From contig JAUIRK010000947.1 of the NCBI GenBank assembly GCA_030549495.1, positions 376,001 to 440,000 of the forward strand: a DNA stretch of 64,000 bases, in the 5' to 3' direction. Source of the stretch: Nectonema munidae. Its lineage: Eukaryota; Nematomorpha; Nectonematoida; Nectonematidae. The stretch's first letter is position 1; each line of letters opens with the position of its first letter. Below are positions 25,001-31,130 of this stretch, in pieces. The notes beneath the pieces are model-generated. The model searched no databases and was not told the origin of the DNA. It saw only the letters and a list, made by a program, of their open reading frames with translations. Both the position numbers and the translations under genes were made by a program.

Positions 25001-28000
25001 CTTTTGATAATGGAAAAATTTTCTGGTATTTCACTAAAGCCTTGGAGTAAAGTGTCATATGTTCGTAGTTCGATCGAAGTTTATTAAAGAACAAGAACTT
25101 CCAAAATTTATTCACCATTGAAAATAATCTTTCAAGTGACTTTGAAGTTACTGAATAGTTTTGTAACTGAAAAAATTGTGTGGATGAAATTTGAAAAGTT
25201 TTTGAGTTAAATGATTTGTTCTGAAATTAAATAAAAAATCTAGCTTTTATTTTGTTAAATCGAACTTTATTATGAAATGATTTTTTGCTTTTTATTGACT
25301 TAAAATTTTTTGAGATTATTGGTCTAAAAAACTTCTAAAAACAGAAAAAAGTCAAAATAAACCCAATATTCATAAGGAATTCGTGTTTGAATTAAAATGA
25401 CTGAATACACAAACTAAAAGAATTTTATCAGATTATTTCCTTTTCTCGATTTGAGATAACTCAACAATGAAAATACTCCGGTTCACACAAAGTGTGGGGC
25501 GCGTCACCTACTGAATTGAATCGAAGACATTTTCAAAATCAACAAAGTTTATACATAATTCATTTTGCCATACGGTGCACTGCTCATTCATGTTACGTAG
25601 AGTGGAAATTTAGTTGCTACAACCGTTTCCCTTTCTTAAGCCAGTTTGCCTTTTCCTATGTTTGTAGTGATCTTTGCTGGAATTTTACAGTTTTGCAAGG
25701 AAGCATTTTTTGGGGGTTTGATGGTGATTCCTTCTGACCAGTCATCAGGTATTTTCTTTTTTTCCAATAATTGTAATATAAAAGAGTTCTTCACTTTAGG
25801 ATCTTGTAACTTGTATCTCGTTTTCCTTCTAGCTTTTATAATTGCCACCACAAGAAGGGGCGTGAGTAAGGTTGGTAAGATGCTGGATTCGATAACTCAA
25901 GGTGTTGGGTTCGATCCCGCATCAAGCTTGCTTTCCTCATATTTCGATACAAGCGGCGTAATTGTTCCTTCTTGATGAAAACACCCTGGGTACCTTTACC
26001 TTTCACAAGATGTTGATCACTAGAAATATCTGCATCTCGCTTAACTTTGATATCAGGCAGTGAACGTGTCCAAGTCCCATTGATAATAATCAGATGATCT
26101 ATCTGCTTCACATTCCGTCAATTTACGCATATCGTTATGAGGAAATAAAGGGCCACCAGTTGCAAGGCTATAGACATCTTTTCACTCATCACTATCATTT
26201 GTCTGTACACTGTATGACGGTAGTCTTGGTCTGTTTTCCTTTCTCGCTGATCTTAATTAGCATGCTGCTGGCTGGTTTCTACTTTATCAAACTTTTCTCT
26301 ACTCTCTTCCGAAAAATAATGTCGACTCCTTCATAGTGCTGGCCATCATCTCTACCTCAGTACATCACTATTTCATCTGTGCCGGCTATTGATTCTCAAT
26401 GACCTTGTTTATCTACTTTCACCAACTCCTAAAATATACAGATTGTTTCTGCTGTTACTTCTACAAGCTTTCCTGTTTTATGCATAGAATGAACATTCCA
26501 AAATGTATTTATTTGGCATGAAGAACTTCCATTTTCCTGCCAGTAGCTTTCGCTATTGACGTTCCTGCTGGTGTTTAGTGAAACTAAATTTGGGTATTCT
26601 TTCCCGCGATTTTGGAATATTTATAGCCATTTTTTATCCAGGTAAAATATATTTGCTTCATGGGATATATCAATTCTTCACTTGATTGTTTAAAATGTAA
26701 AATACCCCTTTCGTGACCAGTGTATCATATATGATACATAAACAATTTTACCTTCGTCTGCTTTTTCAAATTGTTTTGTATATGAATCTTCTGCTTTTTA
26801 ATAAATATCATCTGATTTTTTTGGTCACGAAAGGGTTAATCTAAGAATGGTTTTCTGCATTATTTATTATTATAAATATTCTTTTAATGAAAAAAAAATA
26901 TATTTCTAAAAATTATTTTTAATCAAAATTAATCTTTTGCCACAATCAAAAATGCCTGTGTTCTAATGAAAGCTATTAGAATTTCGTTCATAACTTCCAC
27001 GTTAACTTTTAGTCGTATAAAGAGTAAACATGAATGCTAAAATCTTTCAGATTAATATTCATTTATTTAAATACTTTATAATAGTCTTTTATTCCTTAAT
27101 CTCACATTTTGAAATTATTCCTGGGAAACGTAACTAATAATTTTTCGAGTAAATATCCAAGAAAACAAAAAAACACCTGTAAAATTTACCGTGTTCGGCT
27201 GTTTTTGATCTTTTTGTGATTGTTTCCATAACAGCAAAATCTTTTTACGGAAGCAACCTAAGCCCAACCCACTAGCTCGAGAAGCAGGCACTACTTTTTG
27301 TCGGGCTTCTTATTGGTTGAACCTATCAGGGGCTTAGGAACTCCGATCGGTGTATCTAACAAGATCCTTGAGACACTTAAGCCTTCTCATCACGACAATG
27401 TAACAGCAAGAGGAGAAGACTGGTCAAAGTATAAACGATCTATGAGAATACTTTGAATTATGGGTTCTGAATTTCGGTTTGTGGCTTTATTTAGAAAAAT
27501 TATTAACTTCATTTTGCATATTTGTTTGCAATAAATGCAGAGCAGATATATCAAGCTTTTGCTTCCTTAAAAACTTAGATTATGAAGTTTTTTAAAGCGT
27601 TTTATCAATCGTACTTTTAAATAATTTTTTAACATAAGACGGGGGATGTCAATCACATATCTTTATCATGTCGTTTTTTCCAGATAAAAAGGAATGCAAC
27701 GCTTTTGAAGCACGTTCCAGGTGTCAAGAAGTCGCTCGAGTTGTTAATCGGTGCCGTGAAAGAATTACTCACTTATCACAACTGTCAAGAGGCATTTCTT
27801 TTGGGAAATCTGAAGAACAAAAATTTACAAGTAAATCTTTTACTTTATACATCATAGGCTACCCGGTCAAAATGTCAATGTAAAGTCAAAGTTTATCAAC
27901 CTAACTAGCTAAATAATTAACAAAATGATCTAATTAGCTGAATAACCCATTGATCCCAGAAAAACAGGCTCATTATAAAGAGTTTAATCAACTCTTGACC

Positions 28001-28724
28001 ATGATACTGAGAAAAATATTAATTTATCTTCATAATTAACTAAACAATTAAATAGGTAGAGTAAATAACTAACTAACCTACCCCTTAATTAAGCTGATGG
28101 CCTGTCTAGTTGTAGGAGTATGTATATCGTCTTGATACGGTAGTGTTATTGCATTCTAAGGAAAGAACAATTTTCCATACCTGGACAGATACTAGGAATA
28201 GTCATGATGGGGAATTGAACCCTGGCCAACTGGATAGAGACCCTAAGCTCCTACCAGTAGTCTATACGCCGACATATTACCTAGATAAAATAAAGTAGTA
28301 ACTAACTTACTTTCAACATTATCCTTGCTTCGGGTTATTTTATTTGTTATATTGAGTTTTTACGCAATGAGATATGCTTTATATATTCATGATATAGGAG
28401 CTTAACATCTTTAAAAGGTAATGTTCAAATTATTTTATATTATCTTGACTGAAAAATCATATGGGTTATTTCCCAAAAGAACCAACAAGCTAAATAAACT
28501 AGCTATCCATCTATCTATAATAATTAGCGAACTAACATCAACACAATTGTACATAAGATCCTCAACCTTCGACACTTTGTCTGCACCCAAGCAAACGCAC
28601 ACATATGTAATTTATTCTTTTATCTTCTCAAGGGTGATGTGATATCTTCGCAACTTTCTTTCAATAGAGCCTCATCAGTAGCCACTACCTCAACTGCTCT
28701 CCAAGAAAACAACGAAGAGTGTGA
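771..28724 (+). CDS. FANCD2: Fanconi anemia group D2 protein (FANCD2), 5'-partial, 18 exons
   Basis: FANCD2 forms the ID2 clamp with FANCI, is monoubiquitinated by the Fanconi core complex and acts in nuclear interstrand-crosslink repair. Exons: 771-1049, 1104-1235, 2030-2310, 2479-2700, 3196-3378, 7085-7301, 9278-9389, 10237-10378, 11492-11579, 11637-11786, 14266-14289, 15875-16072, 16820-17015, 18309-18543, 18598-18723, 23630-23987, 27684-27830 and tentatively 28668-28724. All introns are GT-AG and every junction keeps phase, giving about 1048 residues with no stop. Human FANCD2 from residue 425 to its end is about the same length. The match is to remembered human sequence: strong at the K561 region, the IYLEH/AIEEIA segment and the final helices, weaker in 11492-17015. 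The 5' end is outside the window. The long introns are packed with transposons. Furry lies downstream in convergent orientation. Confidence 0.9.
1104..1235 (+). CDS. FANCD2: FANCD2 exon ending in the predicted monoubiquitination lysine
   Basis: 44 codons, phase 0 at both ends, after a 54-nt intron. It ends DEQISEIK with the last codon AAA at 1233-1235. Together with the preceding exon it is exactly 137 residues long, the same as the human stretch ending at K561, and the residues after K (VIFENISSLAPDHLHKMY against GILDYLDNISPQQIRKLF) also align without gaps. The donor GTTACG is weak, which is the only soft point. Confidence 0.8.
2030..2310 (+). CDS. FANCD2: FANCD2 exon
   Basis: Starts VIFENISSLAPDHLHKMY after TACTTTAG and ends at the donor GTAAGTG, phase 0 in and 2 out. 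The segment SHLHVAVIGIVECLAHIDS corresponds to human FKYKLIGIIGAVTMAG, the helix after the ubiquitinated loop. Confidence 0.85.
2479..2700 (+). CDS. FANCD2: FANCD2 exon
   Basis: Enters in phase 2 (CA|G) and leaves in phase 2 (GT|A) at the donor GTAAGAAG. It encodes SFLKFVLREAKAS and then LHSLYSEQFNSKF, matching human SLLQLVHSCSEQS and ALYYDEFANLIQ by position. Confidence 0.8.
3196..3378 (+). CDS. FANCD2: FANCD2 exon
   Basis: Acceptor TTCCAG, donor GTATGC, phase 2 in and 2 out. The peptide EILGIKAEPLYSLEAE followed by MIPIFSF matches human FPFPVKALYGLEEYD and LLPLLFS. An intron of about 3.7 kb filled with transposons follows. Confidence 0.8.
3755..3835. repeat. Fragment related to the 130-bp TTAA-type MITE family
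   Basis: The words GCAGACGAT, GCAGACGATTTATATTC and GCTGACGAAGA recur here and in the interior of the MITE at 22342-22471. No terminal repeats are visible, so this is a fragment at best. Confidence 0.3.
4080..4270. repeat. Diverged dispersed repeat, second copy near 8565-8795
   Basis: Blocks shared in the same order with the copy near 8565-8795 include TCGTTAATCC, ACTATT..GATAAT, TGTGAAAAA, a TTT-rich block with CTTTCC, and GAAGGAAAAA before TTAAG. Ends and class are not defined. Both copies lie in FANCD2 introns. Confidence 0.35.
4839..5012 (-). CDS. Short ORF (57 aa) in a compact antisense transcription unit
   Basis: On the - strand an ATG at 5012 opens a 57-codon frame, MELLQLGQAGDIEDEKTF and onward, that turns acidic and then strongly hydrophobic (a run of Phe and Val) before stopping at 4839. 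An AATAAA signal (4834-4839) overlaps the stop. About 110 bases upstream lie a TATA box and, further up, two CCAAT boxes and an E2F palindrome. I do not recognise the peptide. The block is clearly more GC-rich than its surroundings, and the gene may instead be a truncated remnant whose promoter survived. It sits inside a FANCD2 intron on the opposite strand. Confidence 0.35.
   Translation of the reverse strand: MELLQLGQAGDIEDEKTFNWIPADVSSLPQKITDASYIKFLFVHMCFFFFVLPLPFF
5123..5275 (-). promoter_or_regulatory. Promoter-like cluster: TATA, two CCAAT boxes, E2F palindrome
   Basis: Reading the - strand: a 12-bp palindrome centred on TTGGCGCCAA (5265-5274) fits an E2F site. A CCAAT box on the + strand lies at 5237-5241 in the context GACCAATGAGAAGG, and a second CCAAT on the - strand lies at 5165-5169. 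TATATAAGG follows at 5122-5130. The order and spacing (about 40 bp from the near CCAAT box to TATA) resemble cell-cycle or histone-type RNA polymerase II promoters. A transcript would start near 5095-5100 and run leftwards. Function is inferred from motifs only. Confidence 0.5.
5441..5490 (-). ncRNA. Hammerhead ribozyme, left copy
   Basis: Reverse complement of the right copy: the same CTGATGA core, stem II GGCT/AGCC, GAAA, self-complementary ACCGGT and GTC cleavage triplet. The left copy has no base change in the core. Confidence 0.7.
5731..5780 (+). ncRNA. Hammerhead ribozyme, right copy
   Basis: Core CTGATGA at 5739-5745. Stem II is GGCT (5746-5749) with AGCC (5755-5758) around a TCAAT loop. 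GAAA is at 5759-5762. Stem III is the palindrome ACCGGT (5762-5767), which can pair only between two copies. The cleavage triplet GTC ends at 5768. Stem I pairs TTTCAC (5769-5774) with GTGGAA (5733-5738), six pairs with one G-U. All conserved core positions of the family are present. A stem III of this type is known to work as a dimer. Confidence 0.75.
6137..6199. repeat. Short tandem repeat, unit about 19 bp
   Basis: Three to four copies of GGAACCTTTTGTATTTTCT, the last ones shortened to GGAACCTTT. Confidence 0.7.
7085..7301 (+). CDS. FANCD2: FANCD2 exon
   Basis: Acceptor CACCTAG, donor GTATAC, phase 2 in and 0 out. DQSNLSSLLAHFYMFW matches human LVSPLCLAPYFRLL, and QKHLLLTSLFIAINWCVE matches SFMCSLIFLTLNWFRE, one of the best-kept helices of the family. 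Confidence 0.88.
7910..8230 (+). mobile_element. hAT-type MITE, copy 1
   Basis: Terminal repeats CAGTGCCCGCGCT and AGCGCGGGTACTG, flanked by an 8-bp duplication that matches at 7 of 8 positions (TGTGTGCT at 7902-7909, TGTGTGCC at 8231-8238). The interior has long C-runs and no coding capacity. The same element recurs in reverse at 61724-62059. Confidence 0.8.
8565..8795. repeat. Diverged dispersed repeat, partner of 4080-4270
   Basis: Shares ordered blocks with the stretch at 4080-4270. Class unknown. Confidence 0.35.
8872..8975. mobile_element. TTAA-type MITE relic
   Basis: Starts GCGGTTATCGACCACAG after TTAA (8868-8871) and resembles, in reverse orientation, the 130-bp element at 22342-22471. 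Its right end stops at CTGGTCG before a TTAA and seems about eight bases short. Confidence 0.45.
9278..9389 (+). CDS. FANCD2: FANCD2 exon
   Basis: Acceptor TTTTACAG, donor GTAAGT, phase 0 in and 1 out. LLNAFSHDLQN then LLQRLDTILHLQHLF matches human IVNAFCQETSP and VLTRLKHIVELQIIL. Confidence 0.88.
10237..10378 (+). CDS. FANCD2: FANCD2 exon with basic segment
   Basis: Acceptor ACCTAG, donor GTAACT, phase 1 in and 2 out. SYVPPNLNFSFP matches human DYVPPLGNFDVE. The exon ends in a lysine/arginine-rich stretch (KRVKKPGKAKRASRKKK) where human FANCD2 also has a basic tract after AKIRKKGKIERKQK, a likely nuclear localisation or DNA-contact segment. Confidence 0.88.
11492..11579 (+). CDS. FANCD2: FANCD2 exon, disordered linker
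   Basis: Enters in phase 2 and leaves in phase 0 before GTATTT. It encodes LKTDSMKDADQEATV and a polar linker like the human KTDGSKTSSSDTL segment. Support comes mainly from phase and position, since linkers diverge fast. Confidence 0.6.
11637..11786 (+). CDS. FANCD2: FANCD2 exon
   Basis: Follows a 57-nt intron, phase 0 at both ends, donor GTACGA. An acidic start (EADEEDSFFDSD) leads to YSAHTHTRQMEWRVFQIL, matching human HNSHAFFRELDIEVFSIL. Confidence 0.75.
12773..13942. mobile_element. Non-autonomous hAT-like element carrying a minisatellite
   Basis: Begins CAGGGGCGCACATCC and ends GGATTGCAG-free sequence closing in GGCCCCTG, so the ends share CAGGGGC as an inverted repeat. A perfect 8-bp duplication CCCTGGAT flanks it (12765-12772 and 13943-13950). 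The left 110 bp are repeated in reverse at 49640-49747. A second hAT-like end (GCTACGTCACTGG, to 13918) lies just inside the right end and may mark a nested remnant. No transposase is visible. Confidence 0.65.
12897..13360. repeat. Minisatellite, unit about 24 bp with 38-bp variants
   Basis: Repeats of ATTCGCCCCATTATTTTCAT with AAGACA between them, often with CCCATGGACA inserted. About 15 units, best kept on the left and decaying to the right. It lies wholly inside the hAT-like element at 12773-13942. Confidence 0.8.
14266..14289 (+). CDS. FANCD2: FANCD2 candidate micro-exon (8 codons)
   Basis: 24 nt encoding KLLSTVEE between a long pyrimidine tract ending in TTATTCAG and the donor GTAGGAGG. 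It is phase 0 on both sides, as are its neighbours. With it, the spacing between the EVF-SIL motif and the next conserved helix is 44 residues against 43 in human; without it, 36. Not proven, as the protein stays in frame either way. Confidence 0.5.
14653..14872. mobile_element. Fold-back MITE with hammerhead-like remnants
   Basis: Arms of about 75-80 bp (14653-14735 and 14795-14872) are inverted copies sharing TCAATATTTCGACC and GGTCTTTATCA. The right arm carries CTGATAA, a GACC-GTAA-GGTC hairpin and GAAA, which resembles a degraded hammerhead core of the Penelope-like type. No clear target duplication. Confidence 0.55.
15216..15472. mobile_element. Fold-back MITE, long imperfect inverted repeat
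   Basis: Arms near 15216-15330 and 15375-15472 pair over most of their length, for example AAAGATCCATCTGTGG with CCACAGATGGACCTTT and TTGGCTCCCGTTAC with GTAACGCGAGCCAA. Non-coding. Lies in the FANCD2 intron before the 15875 exon. Confidence 0.65.
15875..16072 (+). CDS. FANCD2: FANCD2 exon
   Basis: 66 codons, acceptor CTTCAAG, donor GTATAT, phase 0 both ends. QCKYLTDVLLHKVRKFFP followed by LKKLLLNSFL matches human ELLFLLEDLSQKLESMLTP and the helix after it in pattern and spacing. Confidence 0.75.
16174..16254 (-). repeat. tRNA-derived SINE remnant
   Basis: On the - strand GTTCGATCTCC fits a tRNA B box, with a tRNA-like stretch upstream. No anticodon arm or cloverleaf can be drawn, so it is a SINE head rather than a tRNA gene. 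Confidence 0.4.
16370..16530. repeat. Diverged repeat, partner of 36060-36235
   Basis: GATTTGTGTTGCTT, a T-rich block, and ACCCAATGACTTTTT with GGTTCAAAAAA occur here in the same order as at 36060-36235. Class unknown. Confidence 0.4.
16820..17015 (+). CDS. FANCD2: FANCD2 exon
   Basis: Acceptor TTATCTAAG, phase 0 in. FFQDLFSIIENITHVF and ILTFDDFLISFLGEN fit the human helices LLQIFHGLFAW and LLYSALHVLSSRLK. I place the donor at GTCTTA (17016), because this phase-1 end joins the next exon in frame as TSELIQHSL. The better-looking GTATGC seven bases later would break the frame. Confidence 0.7.
18309..18543 (+). CDS. FANCD2: FANCD2 exon
   Basis: Phase 1 in, 2 out. QCSAFIVLYWHLLTY and ESFREKI match human FQCALYLIRLLMVI and NKEKI, and KVSDAQLEKIL matches NISNDQLHALL. 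The donor is GTTTTA at 18544 and the intron is 54 nt. Confidence 0.82.
18598..18723 (+). CDS. FANCD2: FANCD2 exon
   Basis: Acceptor TGTCTTTAG, donor GTAATT, phase 2 in and out. IYFDCSSNKMELIEEIS aligns gaplessly with human IYLEHTESILKAIEEIA, and the spacing to the next exon's KTVHILYQVCF is kept to within one residue. Confidence 0.85.
19245..19569. mobile_element. hAT-type MITE with internal palindrome
   Basis: Inverted ends CAGGGGCGGAT and ATCCGCCCCTG are typical of hAT elements. The flanks share only GCGTT, so the 8-bp duplication has decayed or is offset. Inside, 19456-19496 is a perfect 19-bp palindrome around CAA. A 38-bp stretch at 19418-19455 recurs in reverse near 27512-27553. Confidence 0.65.
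19456..19496. repeat. Perfect 19-bp inverted repeat
   Basis: ACTGACAGTATAAAAATAT, a CAA loop, then its exact reverse complement. Confidence 0.9.
21335..22314 (+). mobile_element. 5'-truncated non-LTR retrotransposon (LINE) copy
   Basis: The 5' part encodes a reverse transcriptase core: EVKIGLHQGSALSPLLFS, then LWELLFADDLAIL with the catalytic FADD, and a thumb-like WQESLEKFGMKMNEKKT. Later frames give KSFKYLGTQI and RCKLRWFGQVLRKRQDD, the usual C-terminus of this LINE type. The reading frame breaks at least twice (near 21640 and 21900-22000). The copy ends in a (GAA)n tail and is flanked by a perfect 13-bp target duplication, GAATGTCAGACTT (21322-21334 and 22315-22327). Clade not settled. 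Confidence 0.85.
22342..22471. mobile_element. piggyBac-type MITE, 130 bp
   Basis: TTAA on both sides (22338-22341 and 22472-22475). Ends CCCGTTATCGACCA and, inverted, CCGATTATCGACCA (12 of 14 match). Relatives lie at 8872-8975 and 26706-26835. Confidence 0.75.
23042..23160 (+). other. Open stretch with exon-like composition, not used in the FANCD2 model
   Basis: Two overlapping frames stay open, and one encodes a helix-like SQILPLSISLPKSKVRES before the donor-like GTGAGG. Including it would disturb the phase-2 join between the exons at 18598 and 23630, so I leave it out of the gene model. Confidence 0.25.
23630..23987 (+). CDS. FANCD2: FANCD2 exon, best-conserved C-terminal region
   Basis: Acceptor AATATTTAG, donor GTAAAT, phase 2 in, 0 out. 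KTVHILYQVCFSNL matches human HTFVVFFRVMMAEL, ALKHGKIFIDLFLVHATP matches CLKYGRLFVEAFLKQCMP, and LNSICNHSK matches LHHLCGHSK. This is part of the helical C-terminal domain that faces FANCI. Confidence 0.92.
23988..25639. other. FANCD2 intron, nothing recognised
   Basis: AT-rich, with short open frames on both strands that have no recognisable similarity and no good splice borders. Confidence 0.4.
25640..26610 (-). mobile_element. RTE-like LINE relic, split by a SINE
   Basis: On the - strand the endonuclease part gives WNVHSMHKTGKLVEV near 26480, QIDHLIIINGTWTRSLPD and SDQHLVK near 26010-26100. The start of the reverse transcriptase, EKKKIPDDWSEGITIKPPKN, lies near 25700-25760. These are motifs of the RTE/SR2 type. 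Several stops and an internal deletion between the two domains show it is dead. A tRNA-derived SINE sits in it at 25857-26006. Confidence 0.7.
25857..26006 (+). mobile_element. tRNA-derived SINE, copy A
   Basis: A tRNA-like head (GGGCGTGAGTAAGGTTGG region and B box GGTTCGATCCC at about 25912-25922) is followed by a body with GATACAAGCGGCG and a tail GATGAAAACACCCTGGG then TACCTTTACC. The same order is seen at 36552-36690 and, reversed, at 48318-48478. It interrupts the RTE relic. Confidence 0.7.
26706..26835. mobile_element. piggyBac-type MITE, 130 bp
   Basis: Both ends read CCCTTTCGTGACCA (14 of 14 inverted). TTAA is kept on the right (26836-26839) and lost on the left. Same length as the element at 22342-22471 and shares TCTGCTTTT blocks. 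Confidence 0.7.
27684..27830 (+). CDS. FANCD2: FANCD2 exon, C-terminal region
   Basis: 49 codons, phase 0, acceptor TTTTTTCCAG, donor GTAAAT. ATLLKHVPGVKKSLELLI and then NCQEAFLLGNLKNKNLQ match human TRLTQHVPLLKKTLELLV and NCREAFWLGNLKNRDLQ. Confidence 0.93.
28200..28275 (-). repeat. tRNA-derived SINE head
   Basis: On the - strand GGGTTCAATTCC fits a B box and is preceded by a tRNA-like stretch from 28275. The arms do not pair as a functional tRNA. Confidence 0.4.
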
Positions 28725-28790
28725 GTGAAGCCCTCACTCAATTTTATGCATTTTCAAATTGTTATTCTTCAAATAAAAACACTCTACGCT
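28668..28790 (+). CDS. FANCD2: Candidate terminal FANCD2 exon and polyA signal
   Basis: After the acceptor TTTCTTTCAATAG the phase-0 frame reads SLISSHYLNCSPRKQRRV and stops at 28724. AATAAA follows at about 28772. Human FANCD2 ends in a long acidic tail, so if right this form has a short basic end instead. The alternative frame (an acidic ALQENNEECE) would need a different upstream donor. Confidence 0.4.
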
Positions 28791-29469
28791 CTTTTTCTTT
28801 TTGCTCTTTGTGTTCCTGAGTAGCGATTTGAACCTGGATACGATCTCTGAACATTCTTGAAAGAAGGCTATCTTGTATATTTGACCTAGTAAGAAATTGT
28901 TTTAGGATAAAACATGTGCACAGAAACTTGCTTGGAGGGAAGGGGGTGTCCAACTAATTAATGGAACTTTCATTCTTTTTTATTGCAAAATCTGGCATAA
29001 ATTTATAGTCCACTTATTTCCACTAGAATCATGAAAACGAGAATAAGAAAATTAGAAAGCTTTTTTTCATTAAAAAGAAATATTGGAGAGAACTTCAAAT
29101 TGGTCATGTATTCAAAGATTTAAATTGTTTAGCACATTTTTCTCAAGCTTATCATCTCGCAAATGTGAACGGCGTGTAAAGTGTCCATAATATACGTACT
29201 GGTGTAGCTATATAATACATGATCGTCATTAAATACTAGTGCTATCTTATGCCGTTATATTTGAAAGTTGCAACGTTTTCAGATATCATTGTCAAAAAAT
29301 TGCACTCACTTTTCAAAAAGTGAAAATTATCAAAGTGATCATTTATATTTATTATATGAAAGAATAAATAGATGCTAAATTTCGCGTTTTTAGTGAAGAA
29401 TGGGGAGTTAACTATTTTGTGTTGAAACAAATTGAAAGTAAGTTGTTTGATATGCAGAGAAACGTGTAG

Positions 29470-29900
29470 CTGTTTTAAGATAATACAATCTCTGTCGTCA
29501 TTACGAAACAAAAGATCTTTCAGTGTTTTCGGAACTTAGTTGAAAGATACGCTCTGAAAAATATGAATTTTTAAAACGTAATTCAAACGCAAAGACAAAT
29601 TGAGGAGAGCCAGTTGAATTACAGTTAGAACTAATTGATTTACAATCAAATTAAGGTTTGGAAAAAAACTTGTGAACTTTTATTGTTGTTTACCTGATAT
29701 TGAGTTCTAAAACTTGAAGAAATTTATTGATGGTATGGCGTCACTCTTTAGTACGACTTATGTTTGTGAGCAAACATTTTCAATAATGAAGTATGTAAAG
29801 TCAACTTACCGAACAAGACTGCCAACTGATGAACATTAAAAAGCATTACTTTTAATTGGATGCAGCGATTTAAAGCCTAACTTTAATGAAATTTAAAAAT
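29470..29900 (+). pseudogene. hAT transposase relic (C-terminal half)
   Basis: Pieces in two frames: VELQLELIDLQSN near 29630, then GMASLFSTTYVCEQTFSI and YVKSTYRTRLPTDEH at 29730-29840. These are the end of a ZBED-like hAT transposase, including the dimerisation motif. Stops and a frame change between the pieces show it is dead. The N-terminal part is not recognisable upstream. Confidence 0.75.
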
Positions 29901-30414
29901 CAAATATCAATTTCATAAATCACATTAATTTGTATGTTATTATTACACAGATATTTTGACTCTTATTCTTCTTTATTTTTGTTTTTTTGGGTGAATTTTT
30001 AAATTTTATTTAAGTTTACTTTGTATTGTTTTTCATCTTAATTAATCCAACTTCATCAATCCCAATTTAATGTGAGACAAATTTTGGCCAACTAGGGGTT
30101 CCCACATAACGTTTCGCTTTCCAACGACAAATTCTCTTCCCTGCTCCCAGTTCTTTTGTCTGTAGTGGTAGCCCTGCTGTCCTAAAGACAAAGAACGTAT
30201 TGGTATTTTATTAATCCTCCTTGTTACAAGAAAAATCACCAATGAATTTCCAAGTGTGTTCTTTGTATTTTAACCCTATTAGTAACGGCCTATTTTCATT
30301 TCCTCAGTGATGGGGCGGGTATTTTAGCCCCACCCTCTCGGTTTTTCTTGAATGATTGCAAATTTTTACAAAATTTTCGCGTGAACCTACTAAATGATTG
30401 ATTGCGAATCTGAT

Positions 30415-31130
30415 CGTGACATTTATTTTTTATAAAAATCAATCAAACTTGTCAAAAATTGATTGATATTTGACAGCTCAACTAAAAAAAAGAAACTTTT
30501 AGCTAAATGGGTATACAAGATTTTTTACACATATATACCCAGTTTCAAGTGTGTTGAACACGGTGGTCACGTTTATTTTTTTTTTAAATTAACCAAACCT
30601 GTCAAAAAATTGATTGATATATGACAGCTCAACTGGAAAAAAAATCTTTTAGTTAAATGGGTATACAAGATTTTCTATTTATATAGACCCGTTTTCATGT
30701 ATGCTGAATACGATGGTCACGTTTATTTTTTTTTTAAATCAATCAAACTTGTCAAAAATTGATTGATATATGACAGCTCAACTGAAAAAAGATAATTTTA
30801 GATTTAGTGCTTATACCAAGTTTTTATATTTATATATACCCATTTCATGTATGCTGAATATGATGGTCGTTTATTTTTAAAAAAAACCATTCAAACCTAT
30901 CAAAAAATTGATTGATATATGGGAGCTCAACTTAAAAAAGAACATTTTAGTTTAAATGATTATACAAAGTTTTCTATTTATATACACGCGTTTTCATGTA
31001 TGCTGAATACAATGGTCATGTTTTTTTTTTAAATCAATCATTCCTTGTCAAAAAATTGATTGACTTATGACAGACCAACTGAAAAAATAAACTCTTTATT
31101 TAAGTAGTTATAAAAAGTTTTTTTTTAACA
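30415..31130. repeat. Tandem array, five units of about 149 bp
   Basis: Units begin near 30418, 30568, 30716, 30864 and 31016. Each has a T-run, TCAATCAA, TTGTCAAAAA, TTGATTGATATATGACAG, CTCAACTGAAAAAA, TATACAAG and a GTATGCTGAATAC block. TCAATCAA and TTGATTGA form an 8-bp inverted pair in every unit. Divergence between units is high, so the array is old. Confidence 0.8.

Noticed and set aside
25905-25925. tRNA gene
   Set aside because: The B box is good but acceptor and anticodon stems do not pair, and the same head recurs with a common body and tail, so it is a SINE. The same applies to the B boxes near 16190, 28215, 36610, 48415 and 61680.
28640-28690. Possible third hammerhead ribozyme on the - strand (CTGATGAGGCTC)
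   Set aside because: The core word is present but GAAA is GAAG, stem II does not pair, and stem I pairs only in part. It also overlaps the likely last FANCD2 exon.
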